A stretch of DNA of 64,000 nt from CAYHHI01 sp964356335 (lineage in GTDB: Bacteria; Arandabacterota; Arandabacteria; Arandabacterales; Arandabacteraceae). The stretch is from positions 1 through 64,000 of the forward strand of contig CAYHHI010000015.1 of the NCBI GenBank assembly GCA_964356335.1. The letters are read 5' to 3'. How positions within the stretch are numbered: the stretch's first letter is position 1; every line of letters starts with the position of its first letter. Shown here piece by piece: positions 17,447 to 26,487 of this stretch. The position numbers and the translations under genes are program-made. The notes beneath the pieces were generated by a model that saw nothing but the letters and a program-made list of their open reading frames with translations, had not been told where the DNA came from and did no database searches.

Positions 17447-20293
17447 CTATCTGGTACCACCTCGCTTGAAGGTCGGTTTCAAGGCCTCCAGGTTCTGGTC
17501 GATGGGGCCCACTATGACGAGGTATGAATTGTCCGGCGTAAGATAGGCTCTTGCCGCCTCCAGCACATCCTGCTTGGTGACCTTGTCGATTCTTGCACCG
17601 TAGGTATCGTAGTAGTCTTGGGGCAGACCGAAGAATTTGAGGTTCAGGAGCTCATCTGAAATCTGGGAATAGGTCTGCATCTGGAAGGGAAGCAGAGCCT
17701 TCAAGAAGCCCTTGGTAGCTTCCATCTCCTCATCGGTGACTCCGTCGGCGGTGATTCTGCCGATCTCCTCCCTCACGGCGTTGATCGCGGATTTGACGTT
17801 CTTTGGCCTCGTTCCAAGGTAGACGTAAAGTGCCCCGGGCTGGCTCGTGAGATCCATGTTGGTGCTGACGACATAAGCAAGCGATTCCTTTTCCCTTATC
17901 CTGTCGAAGAGTCTTGAACCGAAGGCCTGGCCCCCGAATATGAAATTCATTACCTGGAAAGGATCAAATTGGGCATCCTTGATGCCTGGCGCCCTCATGC
18001 CCCAGAAAATCTTGGCCTGTTTCTTCTCGGGAAGCGTCTCGATATACTGCGAGTAGCCGGGTTTGGTCTGGAGTTCGGGAAGCTCGGAGACAGCCTTACC
18101 TTTGCTCTTCCATCCGGAGAGGAGACCGGTCAGGGTCTGCATCATTTCATCGGGGCTGAAATCCCCAACAACCGCTATCACCGCCTTCTGCGGGAGCCAG
18201 GCATTATCGTAGAAGGCTCTTACATCTTTCAGAGAGAGTTTCCGCACAACGTCTGCATCGCCCGCCACGGGCCTCGAAAAGGGATGGCCCGCGTAGTAGA
18301 GATCTCTGAACCTGTTGATTCCGACCTTTGTGGCATCCTCTTCGATCTGGCTTATTTCGGAGAGGACTTCCCGTTTGGCTCGCTTGAAGTCATCTGCGCG
18401 GAATGACGGCGACGCGAGGAGATCACAGATCATCTGGCAGGCTTCCCTGCCGTGCGAGGCAAGAACCGATGTGGAGAGGTATGCTCTTTCCATGTCGGTC
18501 TCGACGGAGATGTCGCTTCCAAGGCCCTCGATCCAGTCATAAAGCAACTTGTATGGGTGGGCGGCAGACCCCATTGCAACGGTCTTGGCCGTCAGCCGGG
18601 CGAGCCCCGATTTTCCCTCCGGCTCGTATGCCGATCCCGCTTGGACGTAAATGCTCATGGCGACAATGGGCAGGGAATGATCTTGCTTCATGATGATGGT
18701 GACACCATTGGGAAGCTCCTCAAACTTGGCATCTGCGAAGGTGAGCGCAATGGAACCCTGAGCCTCGGCCTGCGAGATTGCCAGCGGTCCGGGCAAAGCC
18801 AACCTCTCGTCGGCGGCTCCGATGCCCTCGCCCGGAGACATTCCGCTCCCGATAAGTTCCTCATTGCCCGGTCCTGCGCCTTCTGGAATGAGCCAGCCGA
18901 TGGTTGCCCTGTCCCAGTCGAGATAGGTCCGGGCAACCTGCATCATCTCATCCGGAGTCACCGACCTGATGTTCTCGATGAATTGGTCGGCGTACTCCCA
19001 ATTGCCTCTCGCCCCAGATGTCCCGAGTTCAAATGCCCTGGCCCTGACGGTCTCCCTGCCCAGGACGGTGAGGCCTTCGGTCCTCGTTTTCGTCCTTGTG
19101 ATCAGGTCTTCCGATTGCGGCTTTGCCTTGAAATCCTCCAGGGCGCCATATATTGCCCTTTCACATGCCCTGATGTCGCCGTCCTTCGCAACTGAGGCCA
19201 TGAGCAGGAAGCCGAACGGGTCTATCGTCGGGAAAATCTCAAGGGCGATGTCGGTCGCGATGCCCTTATCTACAATCTTCTGCCTCAAGATGCTCGATCT
19301 TCCGCTTCCCAAGAGAACGGCAAGCACGCTTCCGACTTCAAAGTCCCTGGAGGCGTAAGCCGGACCCTTGAAGAAAATCATTAGGCGGCTCTCGGTCGCG
19401 GTTCCACGCACCGTGACTCTTCTTAGGCCCTTCTGCTCAGGTTCCTCGGGTAGAGCCTCCGGCGGCCTGGCGCCGCCCCCAATCACCTCAAAATACTGTC
19501 TAACCTTCTCTATGGCTTCGTCCTCGTTGATGTTGCCAACTACAGCAACGACAGCGTTGGCGGGATTGTAGTGCTCCTTGTAGAAGGTCTGGACATATTC
19601 GGGTTCCATGTTGAGGACGTCGCCGAAGTAGCCACCCGGAAACCAGTGGTGGTACGGATGAACCTTGAAGGCGGTGGCAAAGAGATCTTCTATCAAGACC
19701 ACAATTGGCGCCTCGCCCCGCATCGCAAGTTCTTCGAGTATGATGTCTCTCTCATCTTTGACAGCCTGCGAGTCCACGGTGGCATTAGCCATGCGGTCAG
19801 CTTCGATGTCGAGGGCAAGGTCGATCTTGTCGCTGGGCAGGACGGCACCGAAATGGGTATAGTCCCACCAGGTCTCGCCGATCGGGATGCCTCCATTCTT
19901 GAGGATCTCCTTGGTCGCTTTGTCCGCGGGGTATTTCTGCGTGCCGTTGAAAAGCATGTGTTCCACAAAGTGAGAGGCACCCGTATGGCCTGAGACCTCG
20001 CTTCTCGATCCAACCCTGTAGAGCACCGACACTGCGACCAGTGGAGAGACGCGCATTTCTTCGGCGATCACCTGAAGGCCGTTGGCCAGCGTGACCGACT
20101 TTGCCGCATAAGAGGCGGGGCAAAGAGACATGACTGAGGCCCAGACTGCAACCCAGACCGCGATGAAGCATGCCGCCGCGCGAATGCGGCGCACGGATCT
20201 CGGACACCGCCTGCAGAATCCATTCGACAGTAGGGCCGCTCCCAAGTGCCTTGCCGAATAACCTCCGACCGATGCGTCGTGTTTCGCCTTCAT
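17447..20293 (-). CDS. Exported M16 family zinc metallopeptidase (two-domain)
   Basis: A 948-residue pitrilysin-family (M16) protease. Residues about 40-64 form a signal peptide ending near ASYA. The first half has the inverted zinc motif HFVEH at about residues 108-112 with the distal Glu in the following helix. The second half is a homologous, inactive M16 repeat beginning near LPNGVTIIMKQDHSLPIVAMS with no HxxEH. Length matches single-chain two-repeat bacterial zinc proteases. It should degrade peptides in the periplasm. Translation starts at ATG 20293 (or the adjoining GTG 20296) behind AAGGAGGTT. A near-consensus promoter is 38 bases further upstream, so the gene is likely the head of its own transcript. 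Confidence 0.93.
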   Translation of the reverse strand: MKAKHDASVGGYSARHLGAALLSNGFCRRCPRSVRRIRAAACFIAVWVAVWASVMSLCPASYAAKSVTLANGLQVIAEEMRVSPLVAVSVLYRVGSRSEVSGHTGASHFVEHMLFNGTQKYPADKATKEILKNGGIPIGETWWDYTHFGAVLPSDKIDLALDIEADRMANATVDSQAVKDERDIILEELAMRGEAPIVVLIEDLFATAFKVHPYHHWFPGGYFGDVLNMEPEYVQTFYKEHYNPANAVVAVVGNINEDEAIEKVRQYFEVIGGGARPPEALPEEPEQKGLRRVTVRGTATESRLMIFFKGPAYASRDFEVGSVLAVLLGSGRSSILRQKIVDKGIATDIALEIFPTIDPFGFLLMASVAKDGDIRACERAIYGALEDFKAKPQSEDLITRTKTRTEGLTVLGRETVRARAFELGTSGARGNWEYADQFIENIRSVTPDEMMQVARTYLDWDRATIGWLIPEGAGPGNEELIGSGMSPGEGIGAADERLALPGPLAISQAEAQGSIALTFADAKFEELPNGVTIIMKQDHSLPIVAMSIYVQAGSAYEPEGKSGLARLTAKTVAMGSAAHPYKLLYDWIEGLGSDISVETDMERAYLSTSVLASHGREACQMICDLLASPSFRADDFKRAKREVLSEISQIEEDATKVGINRFRDLYYAGHPFSRPVAGDADVVRKLSLKDVRAFYDNAWLPQKAVIAVVGDFSPDEMMQTLTGLLSGWKSKGKAVSELPELQTKPGYSQYIETLPEKKQAKIFWGMRAPGIKDAQFDPFQVMNFIFGGQAFGSRLFDRIREKESLAYVVSTNMDLTSQPGALYVYLGTRPKNVKSAINAVREEIGRITADGVTDEEMEATKGFLKALLPFQMQTYSQISDELLNLKFFGLPQDYYDTYGARIDKVTKQDVLEAARAYLTPDNSYLVIVGPIDQNLEALKPTFKRGGTR

Positions 20294-20330
20294 CACAACC
20301 TCCTTCAGGGTGCGAGCAAGTTTTCGATTG

Positions 20331-20359
20331 ATTTTAAGGGTGGATTACCACATAGTCAA
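20331..20359 (-). promoter_or_regulatory. Sigma-70-type promoter for M16 protease gene
   Basis: On the minus strand TTGACT (20359-20354), a 17-base spacer and TAAAAT (20336-20331) lie just upstream of the ribosome site of the M16 gene. Confidence 0.65.
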
Positions 20360-20472
20360 GAGGATGGCACGGGGAAGACCCTGCGGCCGACTCAAGACGG
20401 GAATGGCATCCGACATGGGATGTGGGATGGACGTCGAGACGAGGGCGGGAAAAGAGGATGGGAGACGGGATC

Positions 20473-21714
20473 ATGCTACAGCATGAAGTGAAACTACGAC
20501 TGGCGTTTCTGGCCTTGCTGTCCGGGCTTCTTGTTCTGACGAGTTGCGCCGAGAGGAACACCGCCATCTACGCCCCGGACGTAATGGCGCCGGTGGCGTT
20601 GGCCATAGCCGAGAACGAGGGAACGGTCACCTGGCAAACCGACGAGGACTGCCTCTGTGTGCTGGTGTACGGCGCGCGAAGAGGCGTCTATGATCATTAC
20701 GGGTACAACGTTGCTGACGGCGGCCGCGTTCACCACGTCGATCTCATAGATGTCGCAGCGGGCCAATACTACTTCAGGGTCATGGCAACCGACCCTGCAG
20801 GTAACGTCTCAACCAGCCCCGAGACCTCTTTCACGCTCACGGTCGTCCCCGAGGCCGAGAAATTCGTATATACGATGGTTGACATCGGCTGGGGCGACTG
20901 TCACTTCCTCGAGTTCCCGGGTGGCACCACGGTAATGATTGACGCGGGCCAGAGTGGCTCAAAGTATAAGCTTGCCGTAAGCACATTCCTGAACGCCAAG
21001 AACGTGATTCCACCGGATGGAATCACTTATATGATTGGAACCCATGCCCATGCCGACCATTTGGGAGGGTTTCCCAATGCCATGGGCCTTTATAACCACA
21101 CCACCTTTCTTGCTCCCGAGCCGGCCTCGATCAGCGTCCTTCAGTATCTCAAGAGACCTCTTGACGAGGCGAATATTGAACGCCACGGTCTGACGGAAGG
21201 GCAAACTAGCGAGAACACTGATTTCCTCAACTGGGACGAAGAGCATGAGGTCAAGGTGAAGGTGATGAGTGCAGGCGCGGGTCTCCTTTTCAGTCCCGAT
21301 AACCTGGGTGACAGCATCAACTGCGACTCGGCCGTTCTCAAGGTTTCCTACGGTCAGGTGGATTTTCTCCTCACCGGGGATGCGGAGGAATTCACCGAGG
21401 ACTGGATGATCAAGAATCACAGCGCCGAGCTCGCCTGCGAGGTCCTTAAGGTCGGACACCATGGAAACGATGACGCCACTTCCAAGCTCTTCCTCGAGTG
21501 GGTACGGCCCAGGGTGGGCCTCATATCGAACTCCCTCGCAGACAATGATGGTGTCTTCAAACAAAGCGTGATCAACCTGCTGCGAAGCTTCGGCGTTGAC
21601 TACTACGTCACCGATAGGGTCTACATGAATACGGCCAGGAATGCCGCGCCTCAGTACGGTAATGTGACCGTCACTACTGACGGTGAGACCTTCGTCGTGA
21701 GTTCGTGGGAATAG
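20473..21714 (+). CDS. Metallo-beta-lactamase-fold lipoprotein (ComEC/Rec2 C-domain-like)
   Basis: A 413-residue exported protein. A lipoprotein signal ends in LTSC. Next comes a fibronectin-III-like domain of about 90 residues (VTWQTDEDCLCVLVYG through FTLTVV). The C-terminal part is a metallo-beta-lactamase fold like the ComEC/Rec2 nuclease-type domain: DIGWGDCHFLEFPGG, the zinc motif THAHADHLGG, LLTGDAEE, and KVGHHGNDDATS with the last His ligand. ATG 20473 is chosen because GGGAGACGGG lies ahead of it; ATG 20458 is an alternative. The first sugar-type ABC permease starts 6 bases downstream, so the hydrolase is likely co-expressed with that importer. The substrate is not known; a nucleic-acid or phosphoester substrate is possible by fold. 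Confidence 0.8.
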   Translation: MLQHEVKLRLAFLALLSGLLVLTSCAERNTAIYAPDVMAPVALAIAENEGTVTWQTDEDCLCVLVYGARRGVYDHYGYNVADGGRVHHVDLIDVAAGQYYFRVMATDPAGNVSTSPETSFTLTVVPEAEKFVYTMVDIGWGDCHFLEFPGGTTVMIDAGQSGSKYKLAVSTFLNAKNVIPPDGITYMIGTHAHADHLGGFPNAMGLYNHTTFLAPEPASISVLQYLKRPLDEANIERHGLTEGQTSENTDFLNWDEEHEVKVKVMSAGAGLLFSPDNLGDSINCDSAVLKVSYGQVDFLLTGDAEEFTEDWMIKNHSAELACEVLKVGHHGNDDATSKLFLEWVRPRVGLISNSLADNDGVFKQSVINLLRSFGVDYYVTDRVYMNTARNAAPQYGNVTVTTDGETFVVSSWE

Positions 21715-21720
21715 GAGCCA

Positions 21721-22719
21721 ATGGGTTCTGTCGGGAATCCCCAGGCGAAAGCAAGACCCTCTAAGCGCAGGAAGCAGCTCAATGAGCTCTTGAGGGGACT
21801 TGCCTATATTGCCCCGGCGGGCTTGGTGATAGTCATCTTTCGCGTCATCCCCATAATCGCCGCCTTCGGCGTCAGTTTCTACTATGTCATGATGGGGAAG
21901 ATAGTTGGGTTCGCGGGGCTCTCCCAGTACAAGATGCTGTTCTCGGATGGGGAATTCTGGAACTCGCTGGTCAACACCTCCTACTTCGTGATCGGAACAG
22001 TTCCGGTAAGTCTCTTTCTCTCCCTGTTCATCGCGATCCTCCTGAACCAGAAGATCAAGGCCCTCGGCGCTTACCGCACCATCTATTTTCTGCCCGTGGT
22101 GACGTCCATGGTTGCCATCGCGATGGTGTGGAAATGGCTCTATCATCCCCGGCTCGGCCTATTCAACTACTTACTCCAAACGATCGGGTTCAATCCACTT
22201 CTCTGGCTTGAAGAGCCGCGGGGCATCTTCAGCATGATGGCTGGAGGCATAGGCATCTCGCTGCCTTCGTGGCTTGCGGGTCCGAGCCTTGCTCTGGTGG
22301 CCATAACCTTGACCAATCTGTGGAGAGGAATCGGCTACAATGTTGTGATCTTCCTCGCGGGGCTTCAGAACATTCCCGGCGAGTACTATGAAGCTGCCAG
22401 GATAGATGGTGCGGGGCGGATGCAGACCTTCTGGAAAGTGACCTGGCCCTTGATCTCCCCGACGACCTTTTACGTGCTGATCATGACTACAATCGTATCC
22501 TTCCAGGTCTTCACACTGGTATATCTGATGACCGGCCCGCCGGTGGGAGGGCCCCTTGGGACGACCAAGGTTCTGGTGTACTACATTTTCGAGAAAGGCT
22601 TTGAGTCGGGCGGCGACATGGGCTATGCGAGCTGTGTGGCGCTGGTGCTGTTTATCATCGTGTTTTCGCTTACACTGATTCAGCGAAGGATCATTGAGCG
22701 ACGGGTACATTATTACTAG
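21721..22719 (+). CDS. Carbohydrate-type ABC transporter permease (MalF/UgpA-like)
   Basis: A 332-residue binding-protein-dependent permease with a basic N-terminal tail (residues 1-25) and six predicted membrane spans. The cytoplasmic EAA loop that docks the ATPase is seen as EAARIDGAGRMQTFWKVTWPLI near residue 225. The pairing with a second permease of the MalG type and a lipoprotein binding protein is the CUT1 sugar-importer layout. No ATPase gene is present in this cluster, so a shared MsmX/UgpC-type ATPase encoded elsewhere would be needed. The start lies 6 bases after the stop of the metallo-beta-lactamase-fold gene; GGAG precedes it. Confidence 0.92.
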   Translation: MGSVGNPQAKARPSKRRKQLNELLRGLAYIAPAGLVIVIFRVIPIIAAFGVSFYYVMMGKIVGFAGLSQYKMLFSDGEFWNSLVNTSYFVIGTVPVSLFLSLFIAILLNQKIKALGAYRTIYFLPVVTSMVAIAMVWKWLYHPRLGLFNYLLQTIGFNPLLWLEEPRGIFSMMAGGIGISLPSWLAGPSLALVAITLTNLWRGIGYNVVIFLAGLQNIPGEYYEAARIDGAGRMQTFWKVTWPLISPTTFYVLIMTTIVSFQVFTLVYLMTGPPVGGPLGTTKVLVYYIFEKGFESGGDMGYASCVALVLFIIVFSLTLIQRRIIERRVHYY

Positions 22720-22833
22720 ATTACTTAGGAGTGCGATATTGCAGGGGGCGCAGGTGGTGGTATGCGGTATGATGAGATCGAACAGCATTAGGTCTGCCGG
22801 CGACAGGCGAGTGCTTAGGGTCAGGAGCTACAT

Positions 22834-23652
22834 GTGCGGATCCTGAGAAAACTCCCCATCCACGTGATCCTCATCATCGGGGCGGTGTCCATGATCCTAC
22901 CTTTCTTCTGGATGGTTTCGACTTCGCTCAAGACCCCTCAAGAGATCTTCAAGTTCCCGCCCACGTGGATACCGCATAAGGCGATTCTTGCCAACTACGT
23001 TCAGGCTTGGCACGAGGTGCCCTTCCCGAGGTATTTCGTGAACACCATCTTCATAGCCTTTTGCTGCCTCGTCGGAGACGTAGTCACGGGCTGCCTTGCG
23101 GCATACGCCTTCGCCAAGTTCGAGTTCCCGGGGAGGGAACTCCTCTTCGTCTTCTTCCTGAGCATGATGATAGTTCCCGAGGCGGTCTACCTGGTGCCTT
23201 CATTCATAATTCTATCGAAACTCGGCTGGGTTGATACTTACATGGCGCTGATCGTCCCATGGCTTGCCCAGATCTTCAGCATCTTCCTACTCAGGCAGCA
23301 ATTCCGGACGGTCCCCAACGATTTCTATGATGCGGCAGTTATAGACGGCTGTGGCCGCATGGGATTTCTCTGGAAGATCCTGGTTCCCCTTTCCAAGCCG
23401 ACAGTCATAACAATCGGGCTTTTTTCAGTGCTGGGCTCATGGAATAGCTTTATCTGGCCTCTGATCATGACAAACAGCGACAAGCTGCGGCCCATTCAGG
23501 TTGGGCTTTCCTATTTCGCCCAGGAACAGGCGACGGAGCACGGCTTGATGATGGCGGCGGCCACATTCTGTATTGCTCCGGTGATCATAATCTACTTCAT
23601 TGCCCAGAAGCAGGTGATTGAGAGCTATGCCAAGAGCGGTCTCAAAGGGTAA
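22834..23652 (+). CDS. Carbohydrate-type ABC transporter permease (MalG/UgpE-like)
   Basis: A 272-residue permease of the MalG/UgpE type with six membrane spans. It shows PFFWMVSTSLKTPQEIF near residue 24, characteristic of this subunit, and the EAA loop DAAVIDGCGRMGFLWKILVPL near residue 168. The start is GTG 22834, with AGGAG seven bases ahead; the overlapping ATG at 22832 opens a frame that stops at once. It is separated by 114 bases from the first permease gene. It forms the membrane channel together with that permease. Sugar specificity cannot be read from the sequence. Confidence 0.92.
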   Translation: MRILRKLPIHVILIIGAVSMILPFFWMVSTSLKTPQEIFKFPPTWIPHKAILANYVQAWHEVPFPRYFVNTIFIAFCCLVGDVVTGCLAAYAFAKFEFPGRELLFVFFLSMMIVPEAVYLVPSFIILSKLGWVDTYMALIVPWLAQIFSIFLLRQQFRTVPNDFYDAAVIDGCGRMGFLWKILVPLSKPTVITIGLFSVLGSWNSFIWPLIMTNSDKLRPIQVGLSYFAQEQATEHGLMMAAATFCIAPVIIIYFIAQKQVIESYAKSGLKG

Positions 23653-23688
23653 GCCCGCGGACCGGCCGGCGCGAAGCGTGAGTTTTGG

Positions 23689-24007
23689 GCGCTTCGCCGG
23701 TGGTGGCCCTTCGGTTAGAACTACATGCCCTTCGGGCCAGCCACCGGCTCAGCACCTAACTGCGACTGTCTCGCCGCCCGATGCCCTTCGGTTAGAACCC
23801 CATGCCCTTCGGGCGATCCGTCGGCTCGGCATGGCGATCACAGCGCCTGCGGAGCGTTCGCGGAGACGAGCCGCAGCGGGGTCTGGATCGGAGGCGAATG
23901 TAGTTCTGAGCCGGAGACCAGCCCCGCGAGGCGGAGCCCTGTGCGCTTCGCTGGCGGTGGCCCTTCGGTTAGAACTACATGCCCTTCGGGCCAGCCGCCA
24001 GCTCCGC
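23689..24007. repeat. Cluster of REP-like palindromic repeats
   Basis: Three copies of a roughly 60-base imperfect palindrome lie at about 23689-23753, 23771-23830 and 23943-24007. The shared core is CCCTTCGGTTAGAAC followed by CATGCCCTTCGGG, flanked by arms that pair with each other (GCCGGTGGTGGCCC against GGGCCAGCCACCGGC in copy 1). Copies 1 and 3 also share the lead GCGCTTCGC. A second short motif, CCCGCGAGGCGGAGC, occurs at about 23924 and 24033. The arms vary between copies but remain paired, as in REP/palindromic elements. The cluster fills the space between the permease and binding-protein genes. Confidence 0.8.
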
Positions 24008-25372
24008 GTGCGGAGCAAGGGACTGCCGCTGCCCCCGCGAGGCGGAGCGGGCAGCCGACTTCGGCAGGCCCTCGTTCTTGCAGCCTGCGTCTTGCTGGGC
24101 CTCGCAACCTGTTCGCCCCACGTGGGCGACGGGAAGGCCGTCCAGATCACCTTCTGGCATGGCATGGGCGGGCCACTGGGGCGTGTCCTGGAAAGCCTGA
24201 TCCAGGAGTTCAATGCGACGCATCCCGACATAAAAGTGATCTCAGTCTCGATGGGAACTTATAACGCCTTGAGCCAGAAGATAATGGCAGCGGTTGCCGC
24301 CGGTAAGCCCCCTGTGATTGCCCAGGCCTATGAGAACTGGACGGTGGAGCTCATCATCAGCAAGAGCATCATCCCCATCCAGAAATTCATCGATGGCCCA
24401 ACGGGCTTGAGTCCTGAGAACTTCTCCGATATCCTGCCCGTCTTCATAGAAAACAACAAATGGGACAATACCATCTGGTCTTTCCCTTTTAACAAGAGTG
24501 TGCGGGCGCTCTACTATAATAAGAGACTCTTCGGCGAGTCCGGCCTCGATCCCGAGAAGCCGCCTGCGACCTGGGACGACTACTTGAACTACGCGCGCAA
24601 GATCACCCGCGATACAAATGGCGACGGCCATCCTGAAATCTGGGGTACCGCCGGCCAGATAAACGCCTGGACCTTCGGCAATCTGCTTATCGAGAACGGC
24701 GGGAGGTTCCTTGATCCCAAGACCGATCTTGTGGCCTTCAATGGGCCCGAAGGCATCGGGGCCCTCAAGTTCATGAAGAAGCTTCTTGCCGACAGCGTCG
24801 GTTTCGTTGCCTCAGGCTTCGAATACCAGAACGATTTCCTTGCGGGCAAGGTTGGGATGATCGAAGGCTCAACCGTTTCGATCGCTTTCATGAAAGGCAA
24901 GTATGACTTCCCCCTGGGAGTCGCCCCCATGCCGGCCGGCAAGGTCAAAGGCATGACCATCGCAGGCACCAATGTGGTGATCTTCTCAAAGGCGACTGCC
25001 GAGCAGCAGGAAGCTGCATGGGAATTCGTCAAGTGGTTCACCGACACGGAGCAGACAGCGAAGTGGGCGGCGGGCACCTACTACGTGCCTGTGCGGCGAA
25101 GTGCCTTCGATACGGATATTCTCAAGGAGAGGTTTATAGCTTACCCCGGCCTCAGAGAAACTTTCGCTCAGCTTGACTATGCGAGCTTCGAACCCAAGAT
25201 CGCAGGCTGGTATGCTGGGCGGAGGTATCTTGACGAACGGGCGATTGAGGCCGTCCTCAAGGGAGATGCGGACGTAGCAACGGCGCTCGACAAAGCCGCC
25301 GCGAGAGCCAATGCCGAAATTCGGAGGCTCAAGCGCCTTCAGGAAAAGCTCGGGCTCGGTTACGAGAGTTGA
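24008..25372 (+). CDS. Sugar-type ABC transporter solute-binding lipoprotein
   Basis: A family-1/UgpB-like extracellular solute-binding protein, 454 residues from the chosen GTG. The hydrophobic stretch ALVLAACVLLGLATC ends in a lipobox, so Cys35 is the likely lipidated residue. The mature part starts ITFWHGMGGPLGRVLESLIQEFNATHPDIKV, the classic start of UgpB-type proteins, and contains WSFPFNKSVRALYYNK and DTNGDGHPEIWGT. The frame is open upstream to 23618, but that part translates palindromic repeats, so GTG 24008, just after the last repeat, is preferred although it has only a weak ribosome site. The basic n-region (RSKGLPLPPRGGAGSRLRQ) is itself repeat-derived. The protein should feed the two permeases upstream. 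Confidence 0.87.
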   Translation: MRSKGLPLPPRGGAGSRLRQALVLAACVLLGLATCSPHVGDGKAVQITFWHGMGGPLGRVLESLIQEFNATHPDIKVISVSMGTYNALSQKIMAAVAAGKPPVIAQAYENWTVELIISKSIIPIQKFIDGPTGLSPENFSDILPVFIENNKWDNTIWSFPFNKSVRALYYNKRLFGESGLDPEKPPATWDDYLNYARKITRDTNGDGHPEIWGTAGQINAWTFGNLLIENGGRFLDPKTDLVAFNGPEGIGALKFMKKLLADSVGFVASGFEYQNDFLAGKVGMIEGSTVSIAFMKGKYDFPLGVAPMPAGKVKGMTIAGTNVVIFSKATAEQQEAAWEFVKWFTDTEQTAKWAAGTYYVPVRRSAFDTDILKERFIAYPGLRETFAQLDYASFEPKIAGWYAGRRYLDERAIEAVLKGDADVATALDKAAARANAEIRRLKRLQEKLGLGYES

Positions 25373-25397
25373 CGTAAGAGCAGCATTCTGTTACAAT
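25369..25397 (+). promoter_or_regulatory. Sigma-70-type promoter for the envelope/secretion operon
   Basis: TTGACG (25369-25374), a 17-base spacer and TACAAT (25392-25397) precede the TTG start at 25426. The -35 box overlaps the stop codon of the binding-protein gene. It probably drives the six genes to 35790. Confidence 0.7.
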
Positions 25398-25425
25398 ACG
25401 TTGCCCTAATTTCAGGAGTAAGACC

Positions 25426-26487
25426 TTGAGGAAGAATGCAGTCGGTGTTGTTGCTGTATTGGCTCTTGTTGCGGCGGCGAGCGGTCAGGCACGCGCCACA
25501 ACCGTCTGTGACGTCCAGGCCTATGATCCTGCGACCGGGCTCTCGCCCATGAATGGTGCTACGGTCACGGTCACAGGCCTTGCGACAGTTCCGATCGGCA
25601 TCTTCCAGCCCCTCCGTACGTCTATCTATATCCGGGGGTTGGGCGAGGACGGCTGCGGGATCAATGTCTTTTCCAGCACTCGGGTCGAGGAGATTGGGCT
25701 TGGGGACACGGTCACGGTGACGGGGCAGGTTCAGGAGTATATTTCCACAGCCGGCAACGGTGCGACGACGGAGATCACTTTTGCCTCTGCCTCTGCGGTC
25801 ACGGTGAGGCGTGGCACCACCATTCCGGAGCCGGTGGTCATGGCGACCGGGCAGGTGGGGAGGGAAAGTAACGAAGGTAAATTTGTACGCGTCACGGGGA
25901 AACTGGTCACCGGCCAGCTCGGCAGGAGTTTCTCCATAGATGATGGCACGGGCGAACTGGAGATCTTCGATCTTGGCCAGAGTTTTTCCGCAGATTCAAC
26001 CTGGAGAGTCTTGAGGTACGGCGATGAAGTGACTGTCACGGGAGTCGTGTCACAATCAGACCCTGACCTTCCGTACCTGAGTGATTACAGCCTGATCCCG
26101 AGGAGTCCGCGCCTTGGGGATGTTGGGCCGCCTTACTGCAGCCCGGGCTGTATACCGGACACCACCAAAGCGCCTTTCTACATCAAAGGCAGAGTCTTCT
26201 GCCCGACTCTGGGTGAGAAGGCTACTATAGTCTATGAGGGCCCCAATACGGTGAGAGTAATGTTCAGGGTTTTCGATGCTTATGGAAGGAACGTAGCTAC
26301 CTTTGATGACCCCGTTAGCCTGTGCGGTGGCCACCTCGGCTGCACGATCACCTGGGATGGCCGCAATGAGCTTCGGGAAGAGCTTCCCGTAGGACTCTAT
26401 CGGATGGAGATTACGATTATCGACAACAAGACAAGGGCCAAGATTCAAAAGGTCGAGCCCGTGGTGATAGGGAGAAGGCTCAGATGA
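25426..26487 (+). CDS. Secreted double OB-fold protein with FlgD-like C-terminal domain
   Basis: A 353-residue secreted protein. The signal peptide is residues 1-24, ending in QARA. Two OB-fold-like domains follow (about 28-120 and 140-230), recognisable by the recurring pattern 'VTVTGLATVPIGIF / GDTVTVTGQVQEY / GKFVRVTGKLVTGQ / SIDDGTGELEIFD'. The C-terminal 90 residues form a FlgD-like Ig domain with VMFRVFDAYGRNVATF, CTITWDGRNE and LPVGLYRMEI, a module common at the end of type IX-type secretion cargo. The start is TTG 25426 with AGGAG seven bases ahead. The gene overlaps the next one as ATGA, and a good promoter lies upstream. Ligand binding by the OB folds (nucleic acid or sugar) is only inferred. 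Confidence 0.75.
   Translation: MRKNAVGVVAVLALVAAASGQARATTVCDVQAYDPATGLSPMNGATVTVTGLATVPIGIFQPLRTSIYIRGLGEDGCGINVFSSTRVEEIGLGDTVTVTGQVQEYISTAGNGATTEITFASASAVTVRRGTTIPEPVVMATGQVGRESNEGKFVRVTGKLVTGQLGRSFSIDDGTGELEIFDLGQSFSADSTWRVLRYGDEVTVTGVVSQSDPDLPYLSDYSLIPRSPRLGDVGPPYCSPGCIPDTTKAPFYIKGRVFCPTLGEKATIVYEGPNTVRVMFRVFDAYGRNVATFDDPVSLCGGHLGCTITWDGRNELREELPVGLYRMEITIIDNKTRAKIQKVEPVVIGRRLR

Noticed and set aside
23618..24007. A 130-residue N-terminal extension of the ABC binding protein.
   Set aside because: It is a translation of palindromic repeats, overlaps the permease gene and would bury the lipoprotein signal.
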